NCBI GenBank assembly: GCA_947303225.1
Contig: CAMYXG010000003.1
Span: 1-32,138, forward strand
Reading direction: 5' to 3'
DNA from: an uncultured Caryophanales bacterium
GTDB taxonomy: Bacteria > Bacillota_I > Bacilli_A > RF39 > UBA660
Length of the DNA: 32,138 nucleotides
Below the pieces are notes generated by a model, which saw only the letters and a list, made by a program, of their open reading frames with translations, was not told where the DNA came from and searched no databases. The translations under genes were made by a program, and so were the position numbers. The first letter of the stretch is position 1. Each line of letters begins with the position of its first letter. This document shows, in pieces, positions 16,749 through 26,622 of the stretch.

Positions 16749-17360
16749 TCACAATCTTGTTTTAAGTTTCTGTAAGATTTTTGCTTCATTCCTAGACACT
16801 TGTACTTGACTCATACCAAGTATTTGAGAAGTCTCCATTTGAGTAAATTCATCATAATATCTAGCTTTTAATAATCTTCTTTCATCTTCTGAAAGTTTAC
16901 TAATCTCCTCTCTCAAATCTAAAAGAGTTGGACTAGTATCATCATAACACTTTGTACAATCATTCACTTCTTCAATTGATTGCACTTCTTCTGTAGAAAG
17001 AATAGCCATATCAATCATTTCCACTTCCATATCTAAATAAAGGGATAATTCTAAATGAGTCGGCTCTCTTCCTAACTTTTGTTCCATCACTTCCTTAGCT
17101 TGATTTATTTTCTTTTTTAATTCAATAAAACTTCTACTTACTTTCAAAGTACTACTCTCTCTTAAATACTTATTAACTTCTCCAATAATATAATAGTAAG
17201 CAAAGCTAGAAAACTTTGTATTTTGATTTTTATCATAATGTTTATAAGCATCCATCAAACCTATCATACCAACTTGATATAAATCATCCTTATCATACTT
17301 ACTAGTATACTTACCAATAATACTATAGATTAAACCATCATAGTCTAATAATTCTTCCAT
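16749..17360 (-). CDS. Sporulation RNA polymerase sigma factor, SigF/SigG type
   Basis: DDLYQVGMIGLMDAYKHYDKNQNTKFSSFAYYYIIGEVNKYLRES (sigma region 2) and TQMETSQILGMSQVQVSRNEAKILQKLK (region 4); followed by the spoVA genes. RBS AGGAGGAAG. Confidence 0.85.
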   Translation of the reverse strand: MEELLDYDGLIYSIIGKYTSKYDKDDLYQVGMIGLMDAYKHYDKNQNTKFSSFAYYYIIGEVNKYLRESSTLKVSRSFIELKKKINQAKEVMEQKLGREPTHLELSLYLDMEVEMIDMAILSTEEVQSIEEVNDCTKCYDDTSPTLLDLREEISKLSEDERRLLKARYYDEFTQMETSQILGMSQVQVSRNEAKILQKLKTRL

Positions 17361-17389
17361 CTTCCTCCTTTCAAATGTATTTTAAAACA

Positions 17390-17413
17390 AATAAAAAAGA
17401 GTTTCTACTCTTT
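17390..17413 (-). terminator. Terminator after the 217-aa hypothetical gene
   Basis: Minus strand AAAGAGT-AGAA-ACTCTTTTTT. Confidence 0.65.
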
Positions 17414-17469
17414 CGACAAAACTAGAAAAAAATAGAATTAAAAAAGAAAGATTATTCTTCCTTATCATA

Positions 17470-18123
17470 TTATCTTTTAGAACAAGCACTTCCTTTTAAA
17501 TCACTATTTTTATAATAATCTAACAATGTATCTAAAGATAACTGATTAATCTCTAAAGATAATTCTCCTCCTTCTTCTTTTCCTATCCAAGCATGAATAT
17601 CCAAAAAAACTTGATCAATAACTTCTGGATTAAAAATATGAATAGACTTTAAACATTCACTTATCTTTCTTAAAGAAGCCATTTGAAAATCAGTTATTTG
17701 TTTTGGACACCATATATACAAATCTCCAAATTTCGTTAATTGAATTGCAATATTGCCATCCCCCATAACAAGTTCTTGCCAAGTATGAATGTTTTTTATT
17801 GGAATAATAGTTATCTTAGAATCATAGATTGCATCATATAATGCTTGAAAATTATAAGCATGATTATCTGTATCAACTAATTTACATTCTAAAAATAATG
17901 CTTGACTTGGAGTAATTAATCCAATAGCTGTTTCAATATCACTATCTCCCATTAAAAAATCTGTAAGATTAAAAACTTGATTTAATTCTAATATTCTTTG
18001 CTGAAGTAAATTAGGATGAGAAGTTTCTAATAGTATAGTTTCTTCAGGTAGTTCTCTTTCCTCTTGAACTCCTCTTTTAATAGCTTGATCAATTAAATCA
18101 TTTCTTTTTATTTTTTCAAACAT
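17470..18123 (-). CDS. Hypothetical cytosolic protein (217 aa)
   Basis: Intact ORF bounded by terminators; no family recognised. Confidence 0.65.
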   Translation of the reverse strand: MFEKIKRNDLIDQAIKRGVQEERELPEETILLETSHPNLLQQRILELNQVFNLTDFLMGDSDIETAIGLITPSQALFLECKLVDTDNHAYNFQALYDAIYDSKITIIPIKNIHTWQELVMGDGNIAIQLTKFGDLYIWCPKQITDFQMASLRKISECLKSIHIFNPEVIDQVFLDIHAWIGKEEGGELSLEINQLSLDTLLDYYKNSDLKGSACSKR

Positions 18124-18154
18124 TTTATCACATCCATCTTAATTAAATATTACC

Positions 18155-18189
18155 ATAAAAAAAAGAAATAATAAAATCTTATTATTTCT
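18155..18189 (-). terminator. Terminator at the end of the nrdD-nrdG-dut transcript
   Basis: Minus strand AGAAATAATAA-GATT-TTATTATTTCT followed by a T-run. Confidence 0.7.
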
Positions 18190-18643
18190 AATCTGTAGAT
18201 CCAAATCCTCCAGTTCTCTCTCCTGAAGCACTATCATCATCACTAATTAAATATTTAGAAAAAACCCCTTGTCCAATAGCTTCTCCTTTTTTAATAGTAA
18301 TATCTTCTTCTTTTATATTATAAAAAGCAAACATAATATGACCATCATTATCAGGATTACCATAGTAGTCTTTATCAATAACTCCTACAGAATTTGCTAG
18401 AACAAGTCCTTTTTTCTTAGGATTAGAACTTCTATTATAAAGATATAATACCTCATCATCCATCATATAAGCTTTAATACCAGTAGGTATCAAAGTAGGA
18501 TTATCTCCCTTCCTAAAACTAGGAACAACAACATCTTCTGCTGCTTCTATATCATATCCTGCAGAATACTTTGTCTTTCTTTCAGGCAAATGAATATCTT
18601 TATCTTCAAATCCCTTACATACTTCAAAACCACGTGTCTTCAT
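18188..18643 (-). CDS. dut: dUTP diphosphatase (dUTPase-like)
   Basis: KYSAGYDIEAAEDVVVP, RSSNPKKKGLVLANSVGVIDKDYYGN, ERTGGFGSTD motifs. Confidence 0.88.
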   Translation of the reverse strand: MKTRGFEVCKGFEDKDIHLPERKTKYSAGYDIEAAEDVVVPSFRKGDNPTLIPTGIKAYMMDDEVLYLYNRSSNPKKKGLVLANSVGVIDKDYYGNPDNDGHIMFAFYNIKEEDITIKKGEAIGQGVFSKYLISDDDSASGERTGGFGSTD

Positions 18644-18656
18644 AAATAACTCCTAA

Positions 18657-19151
18657 CTAATCACAATATAAAACAACTTCATCATTTTTTAATGATTTCT
18701 TAACATCAATCACTCTTTGATTCTCAGAACCTCTCCACTTTAAAGTAAGATTACGTTGCTCTATTTTAAATTGTCCATCTACAACAACATCTAAATAATT
18801 CACAATTTCTTTATCCTTTAAATATTCATCAAACAAGAAACCTGTCCATGCCCAAATTGTTTTATTGGGATAAGTTTCTTTAAATTTTTTCGCAAGACGT
18901 GTAGAACCTTCTATATTTTTAGGATGCATTGGCTCTCCACCAAGTAAAGATAATCCAGCAATATGATCTGGCTTTGCTAGTTCAATGATTTGATTAATCT
19001 CTTCATCAGTAAACTCTTTTCCTCCATTAAAATCCCAAGTCTCTGGATTGAAACACTCCTTACAATGAAAAGCACATCCTTGAAAAAAGACAGATACGCG
19101 GATGCCTTCACCATCCGCAATATCCATTTTTCTAATTTTATTATATCTCAT
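18657..19151 (-). CDS. nrdG: Anaerobic ribonucleoside-triphosphate reductase activating protein
   Basis: Radical SAM CAFHCKEC motif, GEGIRVSVFFQGC, LLGGEPMHPKN. Confidence 0.95.
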   Translation of the reverse strand: MRYNKIRKMDIADGEGIRVSVFFQGCAFHCKECFNPETWDFNGGKEFTDEEINQIIELAKPDHIAGLSLLGGEPMHPKNIEGSTRLAKKFKETYPNKTIWAWTGFLFDEYLKDKEIVNYLDVVVDGQFKIEQRNLTLKWRGSENQRVIDVKKSLKNDEVVLYCD

Positions 19152-21340
19152 TAGGCATCCTTATTATCTAAGTGAATAACTCTTTCTTTAATTTCTTGAG
19201 TTCTACCTCTATTCCAGAAATTTGTTCCAATATATCCACATGTACGTCTTGCTACATTTAGTTTATCATGATCACGATTTCCACAATTAGGACAATACCA
19301 TTCCATATTATCATCAATTAGAATTTCTCCAGTATATCCACATACCTGACAATAATCTGATTTCGTATTAAGTTCAGCATACATAATATTATCATAAATA
19401 AATTTAATAACTTCCATAACAGAATCTAAATTACCTTGTAAATCAGCTGTTTCAATATAACTAATTGCCCCACCTGGAGATAATCTTTGAAATTCACTCT
19501 CTAAAGCCAACTTTGTGAAAGCATCAATCTCCTCAAATACAGGTACATGATAACTATTTGTAATATAATCACGATCTGTAATTCCTTTGATTACTCCAAA
19601 TCTTTCTCTTAAAGCTTTAGCAAACTTATAAGTAGTAGATTCAATTGGAGTACCATATACAGAATAATCAATGTCTTCTTCAGCTTTCCATTTTTGACAA
19701 GCATCATTCATTCTTTGCATTACTTCAAGTCCAAACTCTTTACCTTTACCATTATCAGTATGAGAATGTCCTGTCATGTATTTAACGCATTCATATAGTC
19801 CTGCATATCCTAATGAAATTGTTGAATATCCATGATGTAATAATTCATGAATAGATTCACCTTTCTCAAGTCTAGCAAGAGCTCCATGTTGCCATAAAAT
19901 TGGAGCAACATCACTTGTTACCTTAGATAATCTCTTATGACGAATTCTAAGTGCTCTATGACACAATTCAAGTCTCTCGTCCATAATCTTCCAAAAATCT
20001 TCCATATTTTTATCACTAGATAATGCTACATCAACTAGGTTAATAGTAACAACACCTTGATTAAATCTACCATAATACTTTCCTTTATTAGGAACATAAT
20101 TTTTAGCTTTAGCAATATTACCAAGAGAAATACTTCTATCAGGAGTTAAGAAAGAACGACAACCCATACATGGATAACATTCTCCTTCTCCAAATTCATT
20201 CTTCTTAAGTTCTAACATAACTTTTTCAGAAATATAATCAGGAACCATTCTCTTAGCTGTACATTCAGCAGCTAATTTCGTTAAATAATAATATTTTCCT
20301 TTAGGATTCATATTATCTTCTTCAAGTACATATAAAAGTTTAGGGAATGCTGGAGTAATATATACACCATTTTCATTCTTCATTCCTTGAATTCTTTGTT
20401 TTAACACTTCTTCCACAATCATTGCAAGTTCTTCTTTATATTCTTCAGTCTCGCCCAAATACATTGCTACACTCAAGAATGGTGCCTGTCCATTCGTAGT
20501 AGTCATAGAATTAATTTGATATTGGAAAGTCTGTACTCCATCGGTAACTTCTTTCTTTAAATCCTCCATAACATACTTCTCAATTTGAGCTTTTGTAAAT
20601 TTACGAGCTTTATATTTTTTTTCATAGAATTCACGGCTACTACGTACAAATGGAGCTAAATGAGTAAGTGTAATTGTTGCTCCTCCATATTGAGAGGAAG
20701 AAACTGCTGTAATTAATTGAGTAGCAATAGTCATTGCTGTTAAAAAGCGATGAGGTTTTTCAATCATTACTCCGTTGATATTTGTTCCATTTTGTAACAT
20801 ATCATCTAAGTTAATTAAATCACAGTTATGTAATGCATTTTGAGCAAAATAATCTGCATCATGGAAATGAATAATTCCATCATCATGAGCTTGTACAATA
20901 TCTTCTGGTAATAAGAAACGTCTTGTAATATCCGTACTAGTAATACCTGCCAAATAATCTCTTTGAGTAGTAACCACCTTAGCATTCTTATTAGAGTTTT
21001 CCGTATTCCAATATTCATTCTCACCATCAATCAATTCTTTAATAGATTGATCTGTTGTATTACTTCTTCTAACTAGTTCTCTTGTATAACGATATGTAAT
21101 ATATCTCTTTGCAAGTTCATACTTACCAATACTCATTAACTTCATTTCTATAATATCTTGAATATCTTCAACAAGAATTCTTTTCTTTCCAAGACGCTCA
21201 ATATATCTTATAATATTCTTAATTTGTATTGAAGAAGCTTTTTCTTCTTCTTCTACTTCTAAATTAGCCTTTTCAATTGCTTCTTCAACTTTTGCTGGAC
21301 ACCAATCTACCATATGTCCATCTCTTTTAATAACTTTCAT
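19151..21340 (-). CDS. nrdD: Anaerobic ribonucleoside-triphosphate reductase
   Basis: N-terminal ATP-cone (MKVIKRDGHMVDWCPAKVEEAI), HFHDADYF, C-terminal zinc cysteines, glycyl radical RRTCGYIGTNFWNRGR. Confidence 0.97.
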   Translation of the reverse strand: MKVIKRDGHMVDWCPAKVEEAIEKANLEVEEEEKASSIQIKNIIRYIERLGKKRILVEDIQDIIEMKLMSIGKYELAKRYITYRYTRELVRRSNTTDQSIKELIDGENEYWNTENSNKNAKVVTTQRDYLAGITSTDITRRFLLPEDIVQAHDDGIIHFHDADYFAQNALHNCDLINLDDMLQNGTNINGVMIEKPHRFLTAMTIATQLITAVSSSQYGGATITLTHLAPFVRSSREFYEKKYKARKFTKAQIEKYVMEDLKKEVTDGVQTFQYQINSMTTTNGQAPFLSVAMYLGETEEYKEELAMIVEEVLKQRIQGMKNENGVYITPAFPKLLYVLEEDNMNPKGKYYYLTKLAAECTAKRMVPDYISEKVMLELKKNEFGEGECYPCMGCRSFLTPDRSISLGNIAKAKNYVPNKGKYYGRFNQGVVTINLVDVALSSDKNMEDFWKIMDERLELCHRALRIRHKRLSKVTSDVAPILWQHGALARLEKGESIHELLHHGYSTISLGYAGLYECVKYMTGHSHTDNGKGKEFGLEVMQRMNDACQKWKAEEDIDYSVYGTPIESTTYKFAKALRERFGVIKGITDRDYITNSYHVPVFEEIDAFTKLALESEFQRLSPGGAISYIETADLQGNLDSVMEVIKFIYDNIMYAELNTKSDYCQVCGYTGEILIDDNMEWYCPNCGNRDHDKLNVARRTCGYIGTNFWNRGRTQEIKERVIHLDNKDA

Positions 21341-21410
21341 ATTCTACTTCTCCCTAATTTATTTTTTCTAAATCACAAGATAATTATATACATAATTTAA
21401 AAAAAATATT

Positions 21411-21426
21411 TGTTGCATTTGCAACA
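21411..21426. promoter_or_regulatory. Palindromic operator-like site TGTTGCA-TT-TGCAACA
   Basis: 7-bp perfect inverted repeat, 2-bp spacer, in the divergent nrdD / Crp-Fnr regulator intergenic region. Confidence 0.65.
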
Positions 21427-21466
21427 TTTTACACTTTTTGTTAAAATATTTTTAGGAGGTAAAAAA

Positions 21467-22096
21467 ATGACCAATCTTTTTCAAAATATTAACGATAAAA
21501 ATATTGAGAAATTAAAACGAATTTTAAAAGCAAATACTGTTCATTATCAAAAAAATGTCAATATCTTGTCAAATGTCAACCCTGAAGATTTCATCGCAAT
21601 AATTGACACAGGAAGTGTCCAATTAATTAGTACAGATTATGATGGAAACGAAAGAATCATTGAAGATATAGGAGAAGGAGAAATCTTTGGATCAATTTCC
21701 TATTCTCTAAATAATGAAGATGTATCTTGCATTACCAAAGAAAAAACGCAAATAACTTATATCCAATATAAACAAATTACGAATGATGAAATCATTAAAA
21801 CAGACTCTTATATTATCTTTATCAAAAATTTAATTAAACTATTAGGAGAACATGTAAGTAGTAAAAATACAAGAATTGAATTACTAACAAAAAAAACAAC
21901 CAGAGATAAACTATTGGAATATTTTAGATTACAAACACAAACAGCAACAAAAAAGACATTTACAATTCCCATGTCTTATACAGAACTTGCAAACTACCTA
22001 GCAGTAGATAGAAGTGCTATGACAAGAGAAATCAGTTATTTAAAAGAAGACGGCTTTATTAAAACAAATGGAAGAAGAATTACACTATTATACTAA
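21467..22096 (+). CDS. Crp/Fnr family transcriptional regulator
   Basis: cNMP-binding-like N-terminal domain, C-terminal HTH PMSYTELANYLAVDRSAMTREISYLKEDGFIKTNGRRITLL; RBS AGGAGGT. The listed ORF start at 21410 is upstream of the RBS and unlikely. Confidence 0.92.
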   Translation: MTNLFQNINDKNIEKLKRILKANTVHYQKNVNILSNVNPEDFIAIIDTGSVQLISTDYDGNERIIEDIGEGEIFGSISYSLNNEDVSCITKEKTQITYIQYKQITNDEIIKTDSYIIFIKNLIKLLGEHVSSKNTRIELLTKKTTRDKLLEYFRLQTQTATKKTFTIPMSYTELANYLAVDRSAMTREISYLKEDGFIKTNGRRITLLY

Positions 22097-22118
22097 TTCT
22101 TCTTTTTTTAACTAAAAA

Positions 22119-22145
22119 AAAGAAATGCCAATAAAACATTTCTTT
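22119..22145. terminator. Terminator between convergent genes
   Basis: AAAGAAATG-CCAATAAAA-CATTTCTTT with flanking A/T tracts. Confidence 0.75.
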
Positions 22146-24240
22146 ATTTACAACGACTAGAACTATATCCTTGTGTTCCACTAATAGTAAGAGTACTCAA
22201 AGAATAGTCAAATATAACTGCCTCTTTTGAATCTATCGTATAATATGATTTACACATAACATCTTTAGCTTTTTTACGATCATTTCCCATTAAATTATAG
22301 AAACAACCATTTATATATTTTGTATACTCTTTACCATTTTTATCCTTTTGAGTAAAAGCTTCAAGATAGTCACTAATACCTTCATGTCCTTTAGCATCTG
22401 GATACAAATCCTTAGCACGAGAATGTTTAGCATTAATTGAATTAGTCGTAACAAAATATTTAACATTAATTGGAATAGACCAATCAGTTTTCTCACCTTT
22501 TCTCTTATATCCCATACAGTAAAAACCAGAATGATGAGGAACTTTGAAAACATCCAATGTTTTTATATTATAAGCAAGAATTCGTTTTTTGAATATTCCA
22601 TTCATAATAGTTGGAGATTCCATATCTGCTGTCAATAGAATTCTATGCCCATTCACCACTACCATATTAACAATAGAATTAATATTTTCATTTGCATTAC
22701 TATAATAACTATCACTATAATAATCTGTATAATTCGCAGCCCCAGCTGGCTTATTTACTTGAAGACGCTGTGCTGTATTATAGAAATAAACTTTCATTTC
22801 ACCTAACATAACAAACGGACTACCCTTAGCACTTTCTCTAAAACTAGGATCTTTATCAACATAAACAATTTTATTACCATAGTAATTTTTAATACCATTA
22901 TATATGTTTTTCATACTTTCTGTTTTTCCAGCATCTTGAAACGTATAAGATTTCATATAAACTTTTTTCACATGAATATATTTTGCTAAATCTACTGCTC
23001 CAGAATTATGATCATTATGATTATGAGAAAGAACCATAAACTCTAATTCCTTCACACCTACTTTTAATAAATAATCCTTCATTCGTTCAAAAGTATTCTC
23101 AGCACCAGTATCAATTAAACCATATTTTCCATTAGACTCTAATAAAATAGAATCTCCAACAACCCTAACAAAATGAATTTTATTTGTAACATTCTTTTTC
23201 CAATTAACATAAAGGTGAACATTACAATTCTTTTTAGAAGCATCACAAAAGTCACTTGCTTTATATACTTTACTTTGACTATAACTTTTTCCACTTCCAT
23301 CTGGTTTTGTATTCCATTCTTTTCCAGACTCTACGATATAACCACTCTTTGTAACATATAAATACTTTTTATTATTATAGTTAAATAAACCATCTTTACC
23401 AAGCTTAGAACCATAATTAATCTTAATAGGTTGAATCTCAGTATCAAAATAAAGAACTCCATCACTTCCAACCGTAATATCAGAACGCTTCTTTACAGTT
23501 CCTCCATTCGCATGAAAAACAATTCCCACTACATTTTTCTTTCTCTTAACCACTGTTACTTTAATAGTTGCCTTTTTACCACCAGCAGTTTTCGCCGTAA
23601 TAACTGCTTCTCCTGGACTAATTCCAATTACTCTTCCTTTCGGAGTAGCTCTCGCAACAGAACTCTTAGATGAAGAATAAGTAATGGCATCACTAACCTT
23701 TTTCCCAGAAGAAGTTGTAACTTCTAGTTGAACTTTATCATATACTTCTAGCTTAGATAATTTAGAATTTTTCTTAATTTCAATAGACTCTTCTTTAGAA
23801 ACAACAGAACTAGTTAAGTCAATACCACTAATATTACTATCACTCCAATTAGCATATAAATCAATAGAATAAAACGAATCATCTGAAGTTAATACTTTCA
23901 AAACATCAGATACTTTATAAGACTTTGACTCACTCATAAAGTAAGTCTTTCCATCATAATAATTCTTAAAATACCATTCTCTTCCCTTTTCTAAAGAAGT
24001 ACCATTTTTCTTCAACGAAAATTTAGTACCAGAAATACTATTGATATTTTTTATAGTATCTTTATCCGTATATTTTGCATAATAATTATCCCCATAATAT
24101 AAATATCCATGTTCAGTAAGTCCAAAACCCGTTGTAGAAACACTTCCTCCTTTTGGATAGAAATAAAAATTGATTTCTTTAGCCGATACTGTTATTCCTC
24201 CAATCAAGAAACACATAATCAAAAAGAATATCCTTTTCAT
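22144..24240 (-). CDS. Secreted multidomain protein: InlB-like repeat, Ig-like (BIG2) domain, second InlB-like repeat, metallo-beta-lactamase-fold domain
   Basis: Signal peptide MKRIFFLIMCFLIGGITVSAKE; KGRVIGISPGEAVITAKTAGGKKATIKVTV (BIG2); LIDTGAENTFERMKDYLLKVGVKELEFMVLSHNHNDHNSGA (ComEC-like MBL). Confidence 0.88.
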   Translation of the reverse strand: MKRIFFLIMCFLIGGITVSAKEINFYFYPKGGSVSTTGFGLTEHGYLYYGDNYYAKYTDKDTIKNINSISGTKFSLKKNGTSLEKGREWYFKNYYDGKTYFMSESKSYKVSDVLKVLTSDDSFYSIDLYANWSDSNISGIDLTSSVVSKEESIEIKKNSKLSKLEVYDKVQLEVTTSSGKKVSDAITYSSSKSSVARATPKGRVIGISPGEAVITAKTAGGKKATIKVTVVKRKKNVVGIVFHANGGTVKKRSDITVGSDGVLYFDTEIQPIKINYGSKLGKDGLFNYNNKKYLYVTKSGYIVESGKEWNTKPDGSGKSYSQSKVYKASDFCDASKKNCNVHLYVNWKKNVTNKIHFVRVVGDSILLESNGKYGLIDTGAENTFERMKDYLLKVGVKELEFMVLSHNHNDHNSGAVDLAKYIHVKKVYMKSYTFQDAGKTESMKNIYNGIKNYYGNKIVYVDKDPSFRESAKGSPFVMLGEMKVYFYNTAQRLQVNKPAGAANYTDYYSDSYYSNANENINSIVNMVVVNGHRILLTADMESPTIMNGIFKKRILAYNIKTLDVFKVPHHSGFYCMGYKRKGEKTDWSIPINVKYFVTTNSINAKHSRAKDLYPDAKGHEGISDYLEAFTQKDKNGKEYTKYINGCFYNLMGNDRKKAKDVMCKSYYTIDSKEAVIFDYSLSTLTISGTQGYSSSRCK

Positions 24241-24322
24241 ACACTCACCTCTATTATCATAATTATTTCATAACAAAACTTAAATTACAATTTATATCTT
24301 GAAATAATTGACATTTTTATAC

Positions 24323-24344
24323 AAAAAAAGAAGAAAAACTTCTT
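24323..24344 (-). terminator. Terminator after the DUF4190-like gene
   Basis: Minus strand AAGAAG-TTTTT-CTTCTTTTTTTG. Confidence 0.65.
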
Positions 24345-24358
24345 CAATTGAAAAAAGA

Positions 24359-24619
24359 TTAAAAATAATTCTGTAAAAGTATCAAAATAATCAAAGTTAA
24401 ATAAATAAACACTGTTATAGATGTCCCAACAATTCCTGTAATTAATCCTGATAAGCCGATTTTACTTCCATATCCACGATAAGATTTTACTCCAAAGATA
24501 ATAGCCATAATACCTGTTGGCAATGCCATATACCAAAATAAACCAGTTAAAATAGAAATAATTCCAAGTACCAAAGATACAATATGCAAAACTCTACGAT
24601 CTTTATTTTTATTTTTCAT
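24359..24619 (-). CDS. DUF4190-like small membrane protein
   Basis: LHIVSLVLGIISILTGLFWYMALPTGIMAIIFGVKSYRGYGSKIGLSGLITGIVGTSITVFIYL. Confidence 0.7.
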   Translation of the reverse strand: MKNKNKDRRVLHIVSLVLGIISILTGLFWYMALPTGIMAIIFGVKSYRGYGSKIGLSGLITGIVGTSITVFIYLTLIILILLQNYF

Positions 24620-26537
24620 AATTACCTACTCCATTCTCTTCTAATTTTATTGAACTAATTTCCTTCAATGATTCTAAATCATGAACTTTAACAGCGCTTT
24701 CACTAACCGTATATAAACGATTATCAATATACAATCCTCTCAATAACTTTGAACTATTATAGTAATAATATGCACTTTTACTCTTATCATGACTAATAAT
24801 CCCACGTAAATCAAAACCATTTTCTAAATCAATATGATATACAAAATACCCTTCAGATGTATATAAATCCACATCCTCTTCTTCTTTCTCTTCACTATCA
24901 ATTATAATAGAATCTTCATCATAATGATTAACAGGAATTGCTAATAAATTTTTTTCTTTAGAAAATAGTAAAGCTTTAGGATTTGAAAGAATTGCTGAAG
25001 TAGTCATTCGATCTCCTATGGTTGTCTTAGATATTTCTTTCGGATTATGAATATCACTAACATCAAATAAACTCATCTTCATTCCAGTCTGTCTAGCCCA
25101 ATTACTAATTATTTTACCACTAGAATCCCTCGTAATGTCTTCCTCTGTATTAACACCAATTCCAATCAAATGAGTATCATCATATGGATGCAAATAAGTA
25201 CTATAACCAGGTATATGTAATTCACCCATAAACGTTGGATTCGTTTCATCACTTAAATCAATCACAAATAAAGGATCTGTATTTTGATAGGTGACAAGAT
25301 AAGCCTTATGATTCATAAATCGAGAAGCATACATTCTCTCACCCTTCGCAACACTTTCGCTCTCACCAATTTGTTTCATTTTATCATCAAAAATAGCTAT
25401 TCGAGTTCCTTCATCACTTTCCAAAGCTACTCGTAAATGATTATTATTTTCATCCAAAGAATATTGATTAATTGTTTTTCCTAAAACTTTAGTTTTAGAA
25501 GAATAAACAACTCCTTTATTCTTATCAATTCTAAATTTAAAAATATTAGTATAATCATCATAGAAATCATCTTCATCAAATAAACCAATCACTCCTTTTA
25601 AACCAAATAGTTTAGAAAGAGTAATTTCATCTTCATAATCTTCATCTAACAAATAAATAGCTTTTTTAGATACATAAGCATTAGAAATATCCATTAAATA
25701 AGAATCTAATTGAATCATCTTATTTATAGAATCTAAATCAATAGTACAAATCAAAGTTTGAATATTACTAGAATAATCTTTTAAATATTGAATATCAGAA
25801 AAATCAATTTGATATTTTTTTCCATCTTCCATATAATCTCTAACAATTTTATCATTTTCTTCTCTCAGTTTTCCTTTAGAGAAAACATATAACTGATTAT
25901 CAATACATCTAGTTGTATAATATGGTTCATATAATGTAACCGTTTTCACACTTTTAGGATTTTTCTTATTAGAAATATCATAAACTTTAATAATCGTATC
26001 CTGATGATAATAGTCTTTTCCTAATGAAGAAATAACTACTAATTTATCTTGATAAAGCATTAAATCTACTGGAATACTATCATCATTGCTTTTTATAACA
26101 CTTTCAATAGAAATACTATCAGATTCCTCCGCATTAGTAATAACAACATCTCTCTTAGAAATAGAATAAATATAATTACCATCTGTCTTTATAATATCAG
26201 CCTCATCTACTCCATCTACCTGGATATTCGTTTTAGAATAATCTTTAACTTCCCCATCAGAAGATTTTCTAGTGGCATTTATCATAACATCGTCACCACG
26301 AATATCACTCCATTCATCATAGACAACAGGATGGGAATCAATAACAATACTAAATGGTAAAAATAACATTTTTTCAATAAAAGACATCTCATGATATACA
26401 TTATTCTTATAAAAAGAGTGTAATTCTCTTTCACTACGAATACGCTTAACTTGATCATTCTCAGTAAGAATAGACAAAACAATAATTCCTATCAAAATAA
26501 CTATAAATAAACCAATAGCTTTCATATACTTTTTCAT
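24609..26537 (-). CDS. Membrane-anchored/secreted beta-propeller protein (likely start M at 26537)
   Basis: TNIQVDGVDEADIIKTDGNYIYSIS..., the signature of the bacterial secreted C-terminal beta-propeller family; N-terminal TM. Confidence 0.88.
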   Translation of the reverse strand: MKKYMKAIGLFIVILIGIIVLSILTENDQVKRIRSERELHSFYKNNVYHEMSFIEKMLFLPFSIVIDSHPVVYDEWSDIRGDDVMINATRKSSDGEVKDYSKTNIQVDGVDEADIIKTDGNYIYSISKRDVVITNAEESDSISIESVIKSNDDSIPVDLMLYQDKLVVISSLGKDYYHQDTIIKVYDISNKKNPKSVKTVTLYEPYYTTRCIDNQLYVFSKGKLREENDKIVRDYMEDGKKYQIDFSDIQYLKDYSSNIQTLICTIDLDSINKMIQLDSYLMDISNAYVSKKAIYLLDEDYEDEITLSKLFGLKGVIGLFDEDDFYDDYTNIFKFRIDKNKGVVYSSKTKVLGKTINQYSLDENNNHLRVALESDEGTRIAIFDDKMKQIGESESVAKGERMYASRFMNHKAYLVTYQNTDPLFVIDLSDETNPTFMGELHIPGYSTYLHPYDDTHLIGIGVNTEEDITRDSSGKIISNWARQTGMKMSLFDVSDIHNPKEISKTTIGDRMTTSAILSNPKALLFSKEKNLLAIPVNHYDEDSIIIDSEEKEEEDVDLYTSEGYFVYHIDLENGFDLRGIISHDKSKSAYYYYNSSKLLRGLYIDNRLYTVSESAVKVHDLESLKEISSIKLEENGVGNYEK

Positions 26538-26593
26538 GGGCACACCTCTATAATTAAATTTTAACATAGCAAAAAAAAACTATCAATTAAAAA

Positions 26594-26622
26594 AAGTGAC
26601 TTATCAAACAAATAAATCACTT
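26594..26622 (-). terminator. Putative terminator after the YfcE-like gene
   Basis: Minus strand AAGTGATTTAT...ATAAGTCACTTTTTTT hairpin. Confidence 0.6.

Noticed and set aside
20815-21030. 71-aa ORF inside nrdD
   Set aside because: Off-frame within a strongly conserved gene.
22311-23673. ORFs at 22311-22553, 23173-23361 and 23431-23673
   Set aside because: Off-frame or antisense within the MBL-fold protein CDS.
26282-26482. 66-aa ORF in beta-propeller gene
   Set aside because: Off-frame within the conserved CDS.
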